Source: Trogon surrucura (lineage: Eukaryota > Chordata > Aves > Trogoniformes > Trogonidae). Taken from it: a stretch of DNA of 64,000 nucleotides. The stretch is from NCBI GenBank assembly GCA_020746105.1, contig CM036617.1, forward strand, positions 161,952,912 to 162,016,911, in the 5' to 3' direction. Made by a program: the position numbers and the translations under genes. The notes beneath the pieces are model-generated. The model was not told where the DNA came from and searched no databases. It was given only the letters and a program-made list of their open reading frames with translations. Shown here piece by piece: positions 12,202 to 36,677 of the stretch. Position 1 is the stretch's first letter. Each line of letters begins with the position of its first letter.

Positions 12202-13017
12202 CTGCCCCTGTAGCTCTGGATACTGCTATAGTGGCAAGGGTATAGGGATATGTCCTGGCTGTGTATTTTGTGTCCTTCTCAGACAGCAGCCTGATTTTAG
12301 CATTCCTTCTTGCCAACACTTCTCTGCTGTCCGTGCTACATGCAGCCCTTGATGAAGATGGACATGTCTCACAGCAGCTGGGTGAGAAAGACACAGGGAG
12401 ATGCTCAATATGCAAAATTGAAATGAAAAAAAGCGCCCAACTTCTATCAGAAAAGAAGGAGCAATATGATTTTAACCACCAGCCATTGTGCAAAAATGGC
12501 TGAGACCGCAGAATTTGCATGATGGTTACTCTGTCCACCTGCACCTCAGACATACCACGTTTATCTGCCTACCATTGCTTCTCATTCATCTTTTCCTGTT
12601 CATCACTGCAAAATACCCCCAAACGTATTTCTTATCAAGGTGCTGAGTAGTTATGAGCAGTCTGTGTTCTAGCTGGGGAGTGGAGGGGATGATTACAGTG
12701 CCCAGCCCACATGCTGTCACAAGCTGACTGATAAACCCAGGTTACTTCAGCCCTGGGTTTCCCCTCTGTTCCAACAACAGTGTGGCCCTCCTCTTACCTC
12801 TGTGCTGGGAACAACAGTAGATCATGCCTCATCTCATTGGAAAGTATCACCAGGCTGCCCCTGTACCCCTTTACCAGGAACTGGTTGCAACCATGGCACT
12901 GCCGTGAGCTCGCTGGGCTGCTTGTCCCCTGTGCGAGTGGAAGCCCCTGAGTCCCCTGTGCTCATAGACAAATTTGCCCTTGAACGTTAACCAGCTCTGG
13001 TATTGCAGAGCAGGCAT
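12202..13017. other. Non-coding stretch between LTR and CTCCT repeat
   Basis: About 0.8 kb with no recognised gene or transposon. The frames opening here run into the simple repeat that follows and are explained by its lack of stop codons. Confidence 0.5.
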
Positions 13018-13246
13018 CTTCTCCTCTCCTCTCCTCTCCTCTCCTCTCCTCTCCTCTCCTCTCCTCTCCTCTCCTCTCCTCTCCTCTCCTCTCCTCTCCT
13101 CTCCTCTCCTCTCCTCTCCTCTCCTCTCCTCTCCTCTCCTCTCCTCTCCTCTCCTCTCCTCTCCTCTCCTCTCCTCTCCTCTCCTCTCCTCTCCTCTCCT
13201 CTCCTCTCCTCTCCTCTCCTCTCCTCTCCTCTCCTCTCCTCTCCTC
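13018..13246. repeat. (CTCCT)n pentanucleotide microsatellite, about 46 units
   Basis: An essentially perfect tandem array of a 5-bp unit over about 229 bp, followed by a slightly imperfect pyrimidine stretch to about 13258. The plus strand is pure pyrimidine and the minus strand pure purine, a mirror-type tract able in principle to form triplex (H-DNA) structures. It opens all six frames without stops, so it gives artificial Arg-Gly-Glu-Glu and Ser-Pro-Leu-Leu repeat ORFs that are not genes. The unit number is likely to vary between individuals. Confidence 0.98.
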
Positions 13247-13276
13247 TTCTCTTCCATTCCTATATTACATCCTTGT

Positions 13277-14379
13277 AGGTAAACTCAAGAAGTGTGGCAT
13301 AGATGATTGGACCATGAGGTGGATTGCGAACTGGCTCAACGACAGAGTTCAGAGGGTTGTGATCAGTGGCACAGAGTTGAATTTTAGGTCTGTGGCCAGT
13401 GGTGTTCTCCAGGGATCAGTACTGCGTCCAGTTTTGTTCAATATCTTCATCAACGACCTGCACTAGGGGATAGAGTGCACCCTCAGCAAATTTGCTGATA
13501 ATACAAAACTGGAAGGGGTGGCTGACATGCAGGAAGGCTGTGCTGCCATCCAACAAGACCTGGACAGGCTGGCAAGCTGGGCAAAGGTGAACCTCATGAA
13601 GTTCAGTAAGGACAAGTGTAGAGTCCTGCATGTGGGGAGGAATAACACCAGGCCCCAGTACAGATCAGGGGTTGCCTTGCTGGAAAACAGTCCCATGGAG
13701 AAAGACCTTGGAGTCCTAGAGGACAGTAAGTTGTCCATGGGACAGCAATGTGCCCTTGTGGCCAAGAGGGACAATGGGATCCTGGGATGCATTAAGAAAA
13801 TGTGTCCAGCAGGTCTAGGGAGGTTCTCGTCCCCCTCTACTCTGCTCTGGTGAGACCACACCTGGAATACTGTGTCCAGTTTTGTGCTCCCCAATTCAAG
13901 AGATACAGGGACCTACTGGAGAGAGTCCAACGGAGAGCTACGAGGATGATTAAGGGACTTGAACATATCTCCTGTGAAGAGAGACTGAGAGAACTGGGGC
14001 TGTTTAGCCTTGAAAGGAGACAAATGAGAGGGGACCTTATTAATGTATATAAATATCTGAGGGGTTGGTGTCAAGAGAAAGGAGATAATCTCTTTGCAGT
14101 GGTGCCCAGTAATAGGACAAGGAATAATGGGTTTAAGTTAGAACACAGGAAGTTCCACCTCAACATGAAGAGAAATTTCTTTACTGTGAGAGTGCCAGAG
14201 CACTGGCACAGGCTGCCCAGAGAGGTTGTGGAGTCTCCTTCTCTGGAGACATTCAAAACCCGCCTGGATGCGTTCCTGTGTGGCTGCCTTAGGGGATCCT
14301 GCTCTGGCAGGGGGCTTGGGCTAGATGATCTCTAGAGGTCCTTTCCAACCCCTAACATTCTATGATTCTATGATTCTAT
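13277..14379 (+). mobile_element. 5'-truncated CR1 LINE beside the CTCCT repeat
   Basis: This CR1 copy begins within the reverse transcriptase domain (KLKKCGIDDWTMRW-like segment) a few bases right of the pentanucleotide array. It runs through the ORF2 C-terminus ([12 protein letters not shown] segment near 13700, [14 protein letters not shown] near 13866, [14 protein letters not shown] near 14004, [20 protein letters not shown] near 14203) to the 3' UTR and three ATTCTATG octamers. An internal TAG near 13464, the altered ADN of the FADD motif near 13496 and a frameshift near 13800 show that it is dead. Confidence 0.93.
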
Positions 14380-17300
14380 ATATTACATAAATTATCAAGG
14401 GTGGCGGGGACAAAGAAATCTCTTTGCTGTTCTGTCATGCCATTGATGTCACCTGCATCCTCCTTGCTAAGAGCACCCTACTGCTGGCTAATGCAAACCA
14501 TCACTGAAGCCAGGCTAAAAGACATGAAAATCACTGCTCAGTTCGACTTTCACCTCCCTCAGTGCCCCAGCCCCAGGAGTATGCCTCCCTCTGCACCCCC
14601 AGTTCACAGGGGGGATGTCCCATGCAAGCGGTGGTGGCATATCCCAAGGGCCCTGTAAGGACAGATCAAAACTGAGCACCTACAGCATGTCATGCTGACA
14701 TGCTGTACAAATATGAGGTTTTTTATGTGTGGTATGCTCTGTAGCTTTGCGATTAGCTGTGCAATGAAAGCTTCAAAAGTTCCATTTACGTTAACAAGCC
14801 CATAAAGCATAAGGTTATTAAATGTTGTTTATAGTACCCTGTCTGAGAAGCTCACTCAGTTACCAGCTGGTTGGATTTTTACTAAAAGCGAGTTTCACAA
14901 GGGCGCCAAGTTGTATCTGTGTGTGTTGGGGGAGCTTGTGTTGAAAAGGCAAGAAAAACAGCAGCAATGCTATCATCACGCAATGGCTGAATTGCTTTGT
15001 AGTAAGAGTGGTCAGTGTTCTCAGAGACAAATGAAATACATTCATTTTGTAATTGAAAAAGATTTAAATGTTTTGTAATGTATTTTTGGTAAAACTTTTT
15101 TTAACATTGGTTGCTTTCTGTGAACCGTACTAGAATTTTACTGAGGTCGTTGTCTTAAAGAGCATATTTCACATTTGTGTCTTTGGTGAAAAACTCACAG
15201 TCTGGGTCATTTAACCACCTAGTAATCATCACAAAACCTAATAAAGTTATTGCGTATGTGAAGTGATGGGTATCAGAACGATTCCCTGACCTGTATACTG
15301 AAGAAGCTGTGGCTGGGCAAGAGATGGTTATGCAGCGTGACAATTAGGTGAGAGCAATACAGCCAGTGTGCCATCATGCAGGCCAGGCATTTGCGGAGAG
15401 CAGCTGGACAGGAATGTTTGAGGAAAAATTAGTTTAGACTGATTTAAAGGAGGTGCTTGTTGACGTGTTGGGAAAGGATCCCAAGGTTTCATCCATATGG
15501 GTTTACTGGGAAGGTGGCATTAAAAGCACATTCACAGTCTCAGGGTTTTTTTTTCCACAAGGAGTAAGGCAGAGCAGAAAAGCTCAAAAGATTTGGAGAG
15601 TGAGTGAGATCCCTGGAAGATGAAATGCTTTTTTTTCCTTGAGGTTCCTTGGGATAGAGCTTTTTGGAAAATAGGTTTTATAGAGAAATTTCCAGTACGT
15701 CTTCATTTCAGCCAGGTTATAGATAGAAAAATACTACAATACGGATGGTCCAAATGGAAAGCATGCATAAGTCAGGCTATCGGACAGCACTAGGAGTATG
15801 TTCTACCTGGCACAATTATGGATGTGAGATAACACCTACATGGTTAACTCACATCCCTTCTTTCTTTCTATTTTTTTTATCCTAGATTCAGTGGGAGAAA
15901 TTCACCCCTTCATGAAAGATCTGGCAGTTCCCTCCGAGTCCTGAACCCTATCCAAGTGATAATTATACCTGTTTGAAATCCAGGAGCCGAGAAGTAGCCT
16001 CCAGCCACTCAACAAAGGCTGCTGCAGTGCTCCGAGGAAGTGGTGCCGACACTTCCCTTCTCCTTGTCTGCCTCCTGCTGAAACACATTTGCAGAGTTTC
16101 CGAAGCCTTTAAGGCTTTTCCAGAGGTCTGGTATCTCATGAAGTATCATAGCATGCAAAGACAAAGAGATACTCCCCGCGGGCATAGTTAATGCAGACAA
16201 ACCTTAATGGCTTTTTTTTTTTTTTACCCTCTAGTTGCAAATGTATAATTAATCTCCATTGAAATTTTTATGTTTGATCTGCTTCTTTTAGGCTTCAGAT
16301 GTCTTTGAAGGAAGGGGAAGCCCCCGTGATTTGATCTGGAGGACCTAGGATACACTTGGTTGTTACGTGGGCAGGTCCCCTGTGCCCAGTGCCAGTCAGA
16401 TGTGGAAGGCTCCTGGTTCACAGACGTGAGTCAGGAGGGCAGGGGCTGAGGTGCTTCCCAAGCTGGGCCTCATGAGCCTCTTCACCCCAAGTCACTATTT
16501 TCTGCAGGGCTCTCATGAGCAGTGAGAGCACCTGCAGCCCAGTGATGGAAACCTCCTGCAGAAAATAGGAGCTAATCTTCCCGCAAATGGACCCTGCCAG
16601 TCCATACTTCTGCAGCGTAAAAGAAATGAAAGGCGTAGAGATGAAAAACGTATCCACTTCAAACAGGGAAATTTCCATTTGAAGTGCCGTCTTGAGTCAA
16701 ATCCTCCCCAGCAGCAGCACTTTTTTTCCCCCTCAGTAGTGTGTATCAATTTCTTCTGAAAACAGTTTCATGGCTTCGGGATAAACAAGCCGAACTCCAT
16801 TGGTATTATATTTTACAACTACAGACAGACCATGGAGATTAAAATTCTTTGGCTGAGTCACCAAAGATGGGGAGGGGGGAAGCGTGAAAGGCGGGTTGAA
16901 CGCAAAACAAATCGAATCCAGCCTTTCATCCCTGGTGGTGCCATGGTGGAAGGAGGAAGACGGACGCAGGCGGTGAGGGCAGAGCTGAGGGGACGCAGTC
17001 ACAAGGGGCCCTGCGTGCTCTGGAGATGGCGGACATGGCTCCTTGTCCTGGCACAGCAGCTGACTCAGGACTCGGGAGGCCTCAGGGCTCTTCACTCCTT
17101 ATGGCACAATATTAATTGCTCATTTCCCTGGCAAACGTGAGTAGCCGAAGAAGAAAATCATTTCCGGTGGAGCCACAAGGGTTTTGTTTTTGTTTTGTTT
17201 TCCCGCTGAAACCAAAGGCCTCCCTTAAATGTTTTCTTCCCCGAAGTGCAGTGTTTTGGTTTGATCTCTGGATTTTTGGAAGTCCTTCACAAAGTCAAGC

Positions 17301-20300
17301 AAAACGAAACCCTGCGTGCTGACATGCATTGCTCAGATGTTTCCCTCCTCTCCCACCTTCCCAACTAAACACCCTGATGAATTTGTTGTGAAGTCTAGAT
17401 GAGTCAAATATGCTTTATCAGAAAAAAAAAAAGAAATCTGCTGGAGGAAAACCACCCCAGCTTGCCCTGGAAAACAGCCTTCACTGGGACAGTAGCCAGA
17501 GGGAGCTGGTTTAGGCCATTGGTGGAAGCCTCTCTGATCAAGGCTGCCTTGTGCACAGCTTTAATCCCTTTGCACAGAGGCAATGGGAGCCAGGCAGAAG
17601 CTGACACCAGATTATTTTCTCTTACAGTGCATATTTTTTTTATTTCATCTGATTATGGTTTTACACCCCAGCATTCAGCCCAGTCCCCACTCGTCCGCAC
17701 TAGGTGTTAGCCTTGCAAGTCAGGGAGACAGGGGTAGTTCTGGCCTAACACTGGGACTTTGTGGAGAAGTCCTCCAAGAGCCTTTGCTGGCTTTCTGCAC
17801 AACTGAACATATTCAAAACTTCGTTAACTTGCTTCACACCCAGAATGTGTCCAGAGTCTAGATAGCTGCTTTCCAGAGATGTACCTGAACTGCTCAGTCT
17901 TACGCTGAACTTTCCTCTCCAGGAACTGGTCTATAATGGAGGATTCACTGTCTGCCAGAGGAGCAGGGAGGAAAGGAGACAGCAATGCTGCTCTTGGCTG
18001 CTATTGATAATCATCAAATAGTTTGAATTCCTGCGCGAGAGACAAGGAAACTAGTATTTGTCTCACAAACAAGGCTTCATGTTTCTCAGTCAAGATAAAA
18101 CTCCTGCCTCTCCACTGACCATTAATGGAACTGCTCATAGAGTCTGGCAGGAAGAGCAGCCAGAAGCCCGCGTGTCTCCTGAACTATCAAGATTTTTTTT
18201 GAGGCCTTGCCTGGATCATCTGCAACCCTGGGACTGATGTGGAGAGGAACAGGGAGAACAGAAAGCACAAGCTCCCTCCAAGAGCAGCACTCAGCTTCTG
18301 GCACATCATGGGCCTAGGAGCAAGGATCTCTCTCGCTTCCTGGCTGGCTGCCTTGCAGGTTCCTCAGCAACCCCCACCACCCTCAGACCCCTTCCCTGGG
18401 GAGGTTTCTGCACTACGGAGGTGCCCACCAGCTTTGTGGGCCCCTAGGGGAGGAGAGCACCCAGTGCTGCCTGCATAGCCCTGCCTGCACCCAAAGGCAC
18501 CCTTCTGCCAGCACAGCCCCATGTCTTGGTCTGAGCAAAGAAGTTTCCATGGGTGGATAAGTTTCCTCGCCACCCCAGGACTCAGTTCCCCCACCACAGA
18601 GGGGCTTCAGCCCTGCAGACACCCACAGGCTTATGTCAGGAAGGAGGTGGACAAAGTCCTTTCTGGGCTAAACTTAAAATACACAGATACTCAAAATGGA
18701 GAGGAAAATACTCAAAATACTCAAAAAAAAGGAAAATGGAGAAAGAAGTGCTCACAACAGTCCTTTCTGTATCTGCCTGGTAAAAACCACTCCTATTAGA
18801 GGTGAATGGAGAAAATCTCTTTAGCAACAGATACAATATAAATACCCTCTAGGGAAAAAATAATTTACAGTGATACTTTTTTCTTCCTCATCCAAGAAGT
18901 GGTTAAGGATTTGGCAGGGAAACAGTGGAGGAGCTGATCAGCCTCCCTATGATTTTAAAACTTCACTTGTCTGTGAATGTCACAAATTTATAGCCCAACA
19001 ATAAGAGGCATTAATTAAACAACCAGCTTGCCTTTTTTTTTATTAATTTTTTTTTAGATTAAAAGCACAAACAGGTAACAATTCTTAAAAGCCAAGAGTT
19101 AGGTAACCAGGTGATTTATTGGCAAGGCATTCCTCCAGCTGGGAAACCCACCTTTTCCTTCTATCTGGAACTGCAAGAAAAAAGTTATTGCTTTTTGGCA
19201 GTACAACTCACAACCTGACACCTGAGGAGAGAAAGAAAGCATGGCACTGGTACCCCAAGACCCAGCTGCTGTAAACCAAAGGGCTCATGTTTGCTTGCCA
19301 CAGGGAGACGCTGCTGCGTACAGGGCCCAGGGAGGTTTTAGGGGCTAGTCTATCTTCTTCCCTCTGCCCTGGGGGGTGAAAGGCAACAATTTGGGCAGAA
19401 GCACCTGTGGTTGCTCGTGCTGATGTAAAAGAGCTAAGGCGAAGCTGTGCACAATGTGCCTGCTTCTCACCTCCCTCCTTTTCCCTTAAATTTTGTTATA
19501 AAACCCTAATGTCTTGTCCTTGAGTGTATATATTCACAAACACTGGCAGTGTGCTCTTCTCTCTGGGTGGCTCTTCCCTACCAGGGTGCTCAGGTTTGAT
19601 AATCTCCTACTGCTTAATTGACACAGGTAATAACCTGCTGCTCTAATGCATCAGGGCTTGGACCTTATCACACACACACCCACTGCCACATCTTCCCCTG
19701 TGGGAACTACCCCTCCTTCCCCTTGGGTGCCTGTGGGGAGCCCCTCCCTATCCATTTCTTCTCCTCCTCGTGATAGACGGCAGGGCAACAGGTTGCCTGG
19801 CTTTGCATTTCACAGGGAACAGCAGAATGTCTGACCTACCTGACTTCCCACCCCATGCCAGCCCACTGGGGCTGGCAATGGAGAGCGGAAGAGCCTGGAC
19901 TCCCACCTCAGCTCCACAACATGAGGCACAGCTTGCACAGGGAAATAAAAAAAAGGTTGGTGCCTCAGTTTCCTCAGGCACCAAGGGAGGGGAGAAAGGA
20001 GGAAAACATTTTCCTATCTTCCAAAAACCTGCTTGGTAAAGCTGAGCCTAAGCAAAAAACAGGGTGCTGGCTGTAGTTTGTCTGTGGTGGGGGAATTGAG
20101 GAACAAGAATCCAGGCTGACCCTGGCACGTCTTTTTAGGAACAGGCTCCATCACAAGGCTGACTCAAACACCTCAGTATGTGAGTGCAGCCCAGCCCCTG
20201 CATGTCTTTTGCTAAAGTAGTAAATGTTAGATTAAGTGCTGGCAGATGACTCTGTTTCCATTTCCTGGTCCTAATCTCTGCAATTAAGACTAGTGATTAT

Positions 20301-23300
20301 TTTGGTTTCTGAACTTTTATATACAACGTGAACCGAAGCAGTTTCCTGGGCGCAGTAAGATGGGGATGTGCTTGGCACCATGAAAGCCAGCAGGAGCTCA
20401 GGCTGGCGATTGCTTGGCTGGTGCCTGAAGAGGCCAAATTGTTCATCTGTCTAGGGAGATCAGAGGCTTTTCTGTGTCCCTGCTCTCCCACATCACATAC
20501 GGCTTTGGCACTCACCCTCGCTGCAGGGAAGGACCTCCACCCTCCTGTTATGTATTGCAATTACAAAACAAAACACAAAAACTCACCAGCAACCACATAA
20601 TTATTGGTGGTTCGTGGGTTACCACCTTCCTCTCCCTCCCACAGTGCAGGGGATGAAGCACCTGCGCTTGGTATTGCCCTGGAGCTGCAGAGCTCATGTT
20701 TTTCTTCTGTACACCTCCCACTGCCACTTCTCCAGGCAGAAAACTGGAGGCACTGGTGATCAAAATGCCTGGGGCTAGGACGGAGCTCAAGAGAGCAAAG
20801 CAAATGCCATATACAAGAAGAGCCCGCTGCTTAACTGAAGCCTTCCTTCTGCAAGCAGGGAAGCGTGTTGGCACATGCTGCAGGAGGGATGTTGCTTTCT
20901 CTGATCACTTTGAAGACTGGGGGGGGTGGGGGGAGAAGAGAAGAGGCCAGCTAAGTGTGTTTATGTTTGAGAGGAACAAAGGAGAGCGGAGGAGAGGGCG
21001 GGGGTGCCTGCGCCAGAGATGTGTCAGAGATCACTTGTTCCTTCTGGGCCAGAACACCAGCCTGGGACCACCAGCGGAGGAGGAAGGGGTGAGTGTGGAG
21101 CTGTGTTTAAAGCAGGGAGAGGAAAGTTAGAGCAGAGAAAGAAACCTCCCAAGAGACTCAGGGTGGTGATGAATGAGACACAGTTCAGGCACTGGGCTTC
21201 CAACCAGCGGGGTGTGCGATACAGTGCAAATACACCACAGCAGAAAGCACTGCAGGTGCATACCTTCTTGGGTTCTGGTTTCCATTCAGGAGGGCTGATT
21301 TAGGGGAGTTAGGGAGTGCTGGGGTATGCGAAGTTTAACCAGGCCAAAGAGAAGGAGGCCATAAGCTGCATCCCAGTTCTGCCATCTGCTATGGCAAATG
21401 AAACACGGGTCCCCCTGCTTGCCAGGCTGCCAGGGGGAGCTGCCTTCCTGGAAATTCTCACACAGCCCACGGGCTGAGCACTGGCCTTTCTGCTTCGCAC
21501 CGTGCCCCGACAAACAGCATCCCCCCAGCACAGGGGATGCGTTTAGAGGCCTTCCTGAAAGACTCACTCACCAGCAATGAGAGCCCTAAGTGTTTTTCTG
21601 TTCGCTATTTAATATTACGCTAACAGTGACAGGAACAGCACCCAAGCAAGCCCCTGAGCTCACCACAAAGAGTCAGTTCCTAGTAAGAGAGGAAGCACTC
21701 GCCTCTGCTCGGCTCTCGCCTGCAGCAAGCCCTGTGAGCAAGGAGAGAAGGAGGGTGCCATGGAAGCCACCACCAGAGGTGATACCATCTACTTCCCAGA
21801 TGCTCTGTTCCAGCAGATCCAATCTGTAAGTTCAGCCTTGTTGACCTGTAAGTTCAATCTTGTTCTCAAGCTGAGAGTAAGATAAGTGCAGTGAGCTGCG
21901 TGTTCTCAGTAAAAAGAAGCCTGCATCCAAGGACTGGATTTACTGCACTGGCTGAAGGCAGACTGAATGCAAGCCTTGGGGCTTGCAAGCCCCAGGGCCA
22001 GCAAATCTGCTGGAGGTCATCACACAGGGGACTAAATCAACTACAGAAAAAGATACGAGTGCCTGTGGCTGGACAAAGGTGCGCAACAACTCAGGGGTGT
22101 GGTACAGACAAGGATCTACTACCTGTGCTTTCCTACCAGAAAAAAAAAAAAGAAAAACTCCCCTTAATAATCATGCGCCAAAGCTGTTTCAGTCTTTTGT
22201 GGAAGGAAGAACATCACACATTGATATTTCTGGGTTCTCAGTAACCTTCCATGGAAGCAGAGATCGTTCAATAACCACATCGGCTCTTCAGTGTTGCCAA
22301 AATGCTTCTGCAGAACCACCTCTACTTCAGCACATAAGTTTTAATATCACATGCCTTTCCTACCTACTGATTTTTTTAATTAATTTTTTAAAGTGCAAAT
22401 TAAAAAAAGCTAGTGGCCTGGCCTATTTGGAGAAAAATTGAAACTTGAATTACAAGAACATCCAGGTTTAAATGAAGAACTGGAGACATCTTACATTTTT
22501 ACTTTTTAGGTGATTAGGAAACCAGGCCTCTCCTCTATAAAGCTCAACACAGAAACAAAACTAGTATTAGCTTTGCAACAGGAAATGAAAACTGACAGCA
22601 TTTCTCATATTCTTAAATGCTAATGCATAGACACTGAGGATCAGAAGACTTGGGGTGTACCTATAAGAGCACCTCCATGCTACACGATTTTTTGCTTGTT
22701 ATAAAAAAACCTGATATTTGTCTCTTAACAGAAATGGCAGGTAAAAGTTGAAAGAACTACGTCTGAGAAATGCTTTTTAAAAAAATTTGTGTGTTTTAAG
22801 GGTTTCCCTTACGTTCCACATCAGAGAGCCTAAAATATTTATAGATGGCAATTTCTGCACAGAACAGGCACTTCTGCAGAAGATTTAAGACCAACAATTT
22901 GTCCTTCAGTCACTGGAGGCTAATTCACATTTCTAAGTGAAATTATTTTTGTTTTTAATTTAGCAAGTGTGTCCCAGACCTCAGGGATGGCAATCTAGTA
23001 CAATTCCACTGCAGAAAGCAGGGAAAACCAAGAAACTGCGTGTAAAGTCCGACCCATAAGGGCTCACAGCAGTGACTGTTACTACACGTGCTGCTTCTGA
23101 ACCTGCAGCAAATACAGTATTTTGAACCCAAGAAACAAATAAGCGCAAAGTGATTATGACAGTAAAGTGCCATTACGCCTCCCGAGATCAAGAGGTTTCA
23201 GCTAAGATCTTAACCTTAAAGGGATGTTTCATCAAAAGGCACTCAAGTCCCATCAATCACCATCTGCTCCTTTTACACGAGTCCCTGGCAGGGCTGCACT

Positions 23301-23650
23301 CTCTATTTCCAGGATTTATTTTCCTCCAGCTGCCCCCTTGTGTCTGGGCACAGGCTTACAGGCAACCTCCATCCTCTATCCCATGAGGTGGACCCAGCAG
23401 GCCCTGAAAATAGCCAGATCGCAGCCATCACACTCTTGTCATAACCAAATGGAGAAAACAGTACTGCATTGCCCTCCTCCTGTATCCTGTAAGTAATTCT
23501 GTCATCTGCACATTCATTCCCGAGACCCATTAGTTGATGTCACAAAATACGATGGGTCTCATGCTCGTACAGGTACTTAAATTTGGACAACAGACATTTT
23601 AGCTGCAGCATAAACACGACACAGACACACAGCAGCGTCCATCTCCCCGT
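14380..23650. other. Long gene-free interval downstream of RTCB
   Basis: About 9.3 kb in which I find no exon, RNA gene or transposon that I can name. It holds poly(T)/poly(A) runs near 16209-16224, 19034-19054 and 22140-22152. Some GC-richer patches (about 16900-17080, 18300-18620 and 19650-21570) have open frames up to 144 codons, but none shows domain similarity, a plausible codon pattern or splice context. A non-coding transcript or distal enhancer cannot be excluded by eye. Confidence 0.45.
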
Positions 23651-23656
23651 TTTATT
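23651..23656 (-). promoter_or_regulatory. Candidate RTCB poly(A) signal
   Basis: AATAAA on the minus strand (TTTATT on the plus strand). It is the first canonical hexamer downstream of the RTCB stop codon and predicts a 3' UTR of about 1 kb. Chosen by position only; an earlier non-canonical signal is possible. Confidence 0.45.
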
Positions 23657-24622
23657 TGTAATCCCCAAAATGGTCCAGCGGGAATGGTCAGCTTCCCCTC
23701 CCAGTCTTGGTTAATGAATGTAAAACAAAAATCAGAAGTCACATCGTACAGGGCCTGACCCTGCAATTGGACTCACTTAAATCAGCGCTGCAGGACACAG
23801 GAAGTAGTCTTATCCAATCCAACTTTTACGTGCTTTGAACTTTGCAAAATATTGCATTAGCAACACCTCTAAGTTGTTAATTCACAACTTCTACTGGGGA
23901 AAAAAAACCTTTCAAAGCAACACTGAGTCCTAACAGCATTTCCATTTAGACTGTGGAACACCTACTTGTACTGAGCCAAGTACACCAGGTGCTGTGTTAA
24001 ACAGGAGAGGGTGGGTGAAGAGGGGAGGACTGTGCCTCAAGCTGAGCTAGTCCCTCTCAACCCAAGCAGGAGACCACTCCCAACTCCAGATTTCTTGCCC
24101 AGTTGCCACAAAACATGCAACAATACAGACTATGCGTAAAGGTATCTGCAAACAGAGCAACCTCTCCCTGCCCAGAAGCATCATACCCTGCTTATCTGAG
24201 TATTTCCACATGCAGAAAGAGCTCCAGGCACTCAGGTGTGCAGACAGTGGGTCTGGCTGATACACCGTCTTTGCTGATGGAGGTGGTCTTGCAGTTACAG
24301 CAAGTAGTGACAACTCAGGCAAGTCTGAAGTCCTGTCTGTGGAATCACCAGGCAAATGAGGGAGGGTCTGCACATAAAAAACAAGACTTCCTTATTTCTT
24401 TCCCCACAAGAAAAGAACACCATATAACAAGGAGGGGGGGAGGGCATTAATTATGCCTAGGAGGGGTTAGAAACAGGGGTATCCTCAAGTGTTGTGTTTT
24501 CAGAACGGGGATGTGATATCTGAGCATCCTACAGAGTCCAAGAGGTGTGGGAAGATGATGGTTCTGGTCAGTTTTGTATAAGGCCTGGAGATGTCGGTGC
24601 ATTTCTGCTGCCTTGTCAGCTG

Positions 24623-35286
<10,664 letters not shown>

Positions 35287-36671
35287 GGCGGCGGCGCTCC
35301 CCTGCGGCAACTCGGGCTCAACGCGGCCGCCCGCACCCGGTCAGCGGCAGGAACCGACGGCGGCCGCCGAGGGTCAAACTTCCTCCGCGGAGAGTTGGCG
35401 GCCGCCGGCGCCCCCTGGCGTCCCGCCGTGGGGCGGCTTTGGCCCCGCAGAGTCTCTGCCGCAGCCCGGCCCGGCTTAGCTCAGCGGTCCCACGTCAGGC
35501 CCGACTCCCCACAGCAGCCGCGACAGCCCCGGCCGGGCACCCGGTACCCGTGGGGCGAGGGCGGGAAGAAGGCGGGCCTGGGCGAGCTCGGGTGTGTGCC
35601 CATCGCCCCGCATCTGCTCTGGTTTTGCGGAAGGCGCGAGTGGTTTTTCCCATGGCCACGGCTGGCGAAAGCTCTGGTGTGTCCCCCCGGGGCAGGACGG
35701 TTTCAGCACACAGGGTAGTTTGGTACCGCTCTGCTGCAGGTGGGTGGGTGGAGTCTGCTCAGCTGCAGTCAGGGAAAAGGTGCCTGCACCCCATCCTCGG
35801 CTGTTTCGCCTCAGCGTGAGGAAAGCGGCTTTTTGCTCTACAGAGCCCTTGGCTTGAGAAAGGATCTTGCTTGAGGAGCGTGAGGTGTGAGGATGCTGAG
35901 GGTCTGGGCACCACACAGGGTGGATTGGGCTTTGCAGAGGGGTTGTTTGGGGCTCCCAAAAGCGAGGGAACATGGCACTTACCCTGTTTTGAAGGCCTGA
36001 GCCTGTTTCTCGTTCCAGCTTGGCCGAAACCAAGCACCCGAGTGCTGCAGGGCTGTCATATCCTTCTGCAGAAGTGTATTAAGATTTGCACACTAGTAAC
36101 ATTGAAAGAGAAGAGAGAGGAAGAAAGAGGGCAGGACAACATACCAAAATGAAGAGGTAAAGTACCTCTGGTTTAACCTAGAGAAACATTGACAAAGATG
36201 TTAGAAGATTAGACTTTTAAGACTCACACAGAAACATTCAAGAATATTTAACCTAGCTAAGCACTGCTACACAGGGGACACGAAAGGCATGAGAATTCAT
36301 TTGAAGAGTCACAGAGGGAGAGGGACTGTCGACACTAGGAGCTGTGCCTCCTTGTCTCTCTTCCTGAACTGCTTTTGCATCTTTGTTAAGATTTATGCTA
36401 AGAGTTTAGTTAAGATACTGGTGAGATTTTAGTTCCCATTGTAACTGGGACAGTTCCCAGTTCCCTCTCCAGACTTGGTTCTGGAGAGGGCTCACTTCAT
36501 ACCTGGTGTATTGTGTTCAGAATGAAGTTATTTAAGGTCATTATAATAGAAACATGAGCAGGCATGTCTGCCCTAGCAGCACATTGCTTTTCCTTCTTTT
36601 GAGAGACTGCAGTACCTTTCTAGAAATGTATAAGCAAGACTATTTAAAGAGAGACATTTATCTTAAAAACA
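35287..36671. other. Intergenic spacer between RTCB 5' end and BPI-gene 3' end
   Basis: About 1.4 kb. Its left part is the CpG-rich upstream flank of RTCB, while the rest (from about 35850) is AT-richer and without recognised features. Both genes read leftwards, so this spacer holds the end of the BPI-gene transcript and the RTCB promoter. Confidence 0.6.
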
Positions 36672-36677
36672 TTTATT
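36672..36677 (-). promoter_or_regulatory. Candidate poly(A) signal of the BPI-fold gene
   Basis: AATAAA on the minus strand (TTTATT on plus), about 240 nt past the stop codon at 36919. Its position fits a short 3' UTR. Confidence 0.5.

Noticed and set aside
12871-13282. Open frames of about 90-130 codons with Arg-Gly-Glu-Glu or Ser-Pro-Leu-Leu repeats
   Set aside because: They are translations of the (CTCCT)n microsatellite, which has no stop codon in any frame. No flanking coding signal exists.
20696-21130. 144-codon open frame on the plus strand
   Set aside because: No recognisable domain, no splice or promoter context, and a composition rich in Arg, Gly and Lys from a purine-rich patch. 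Overlapping frames of similar length occur nearby.
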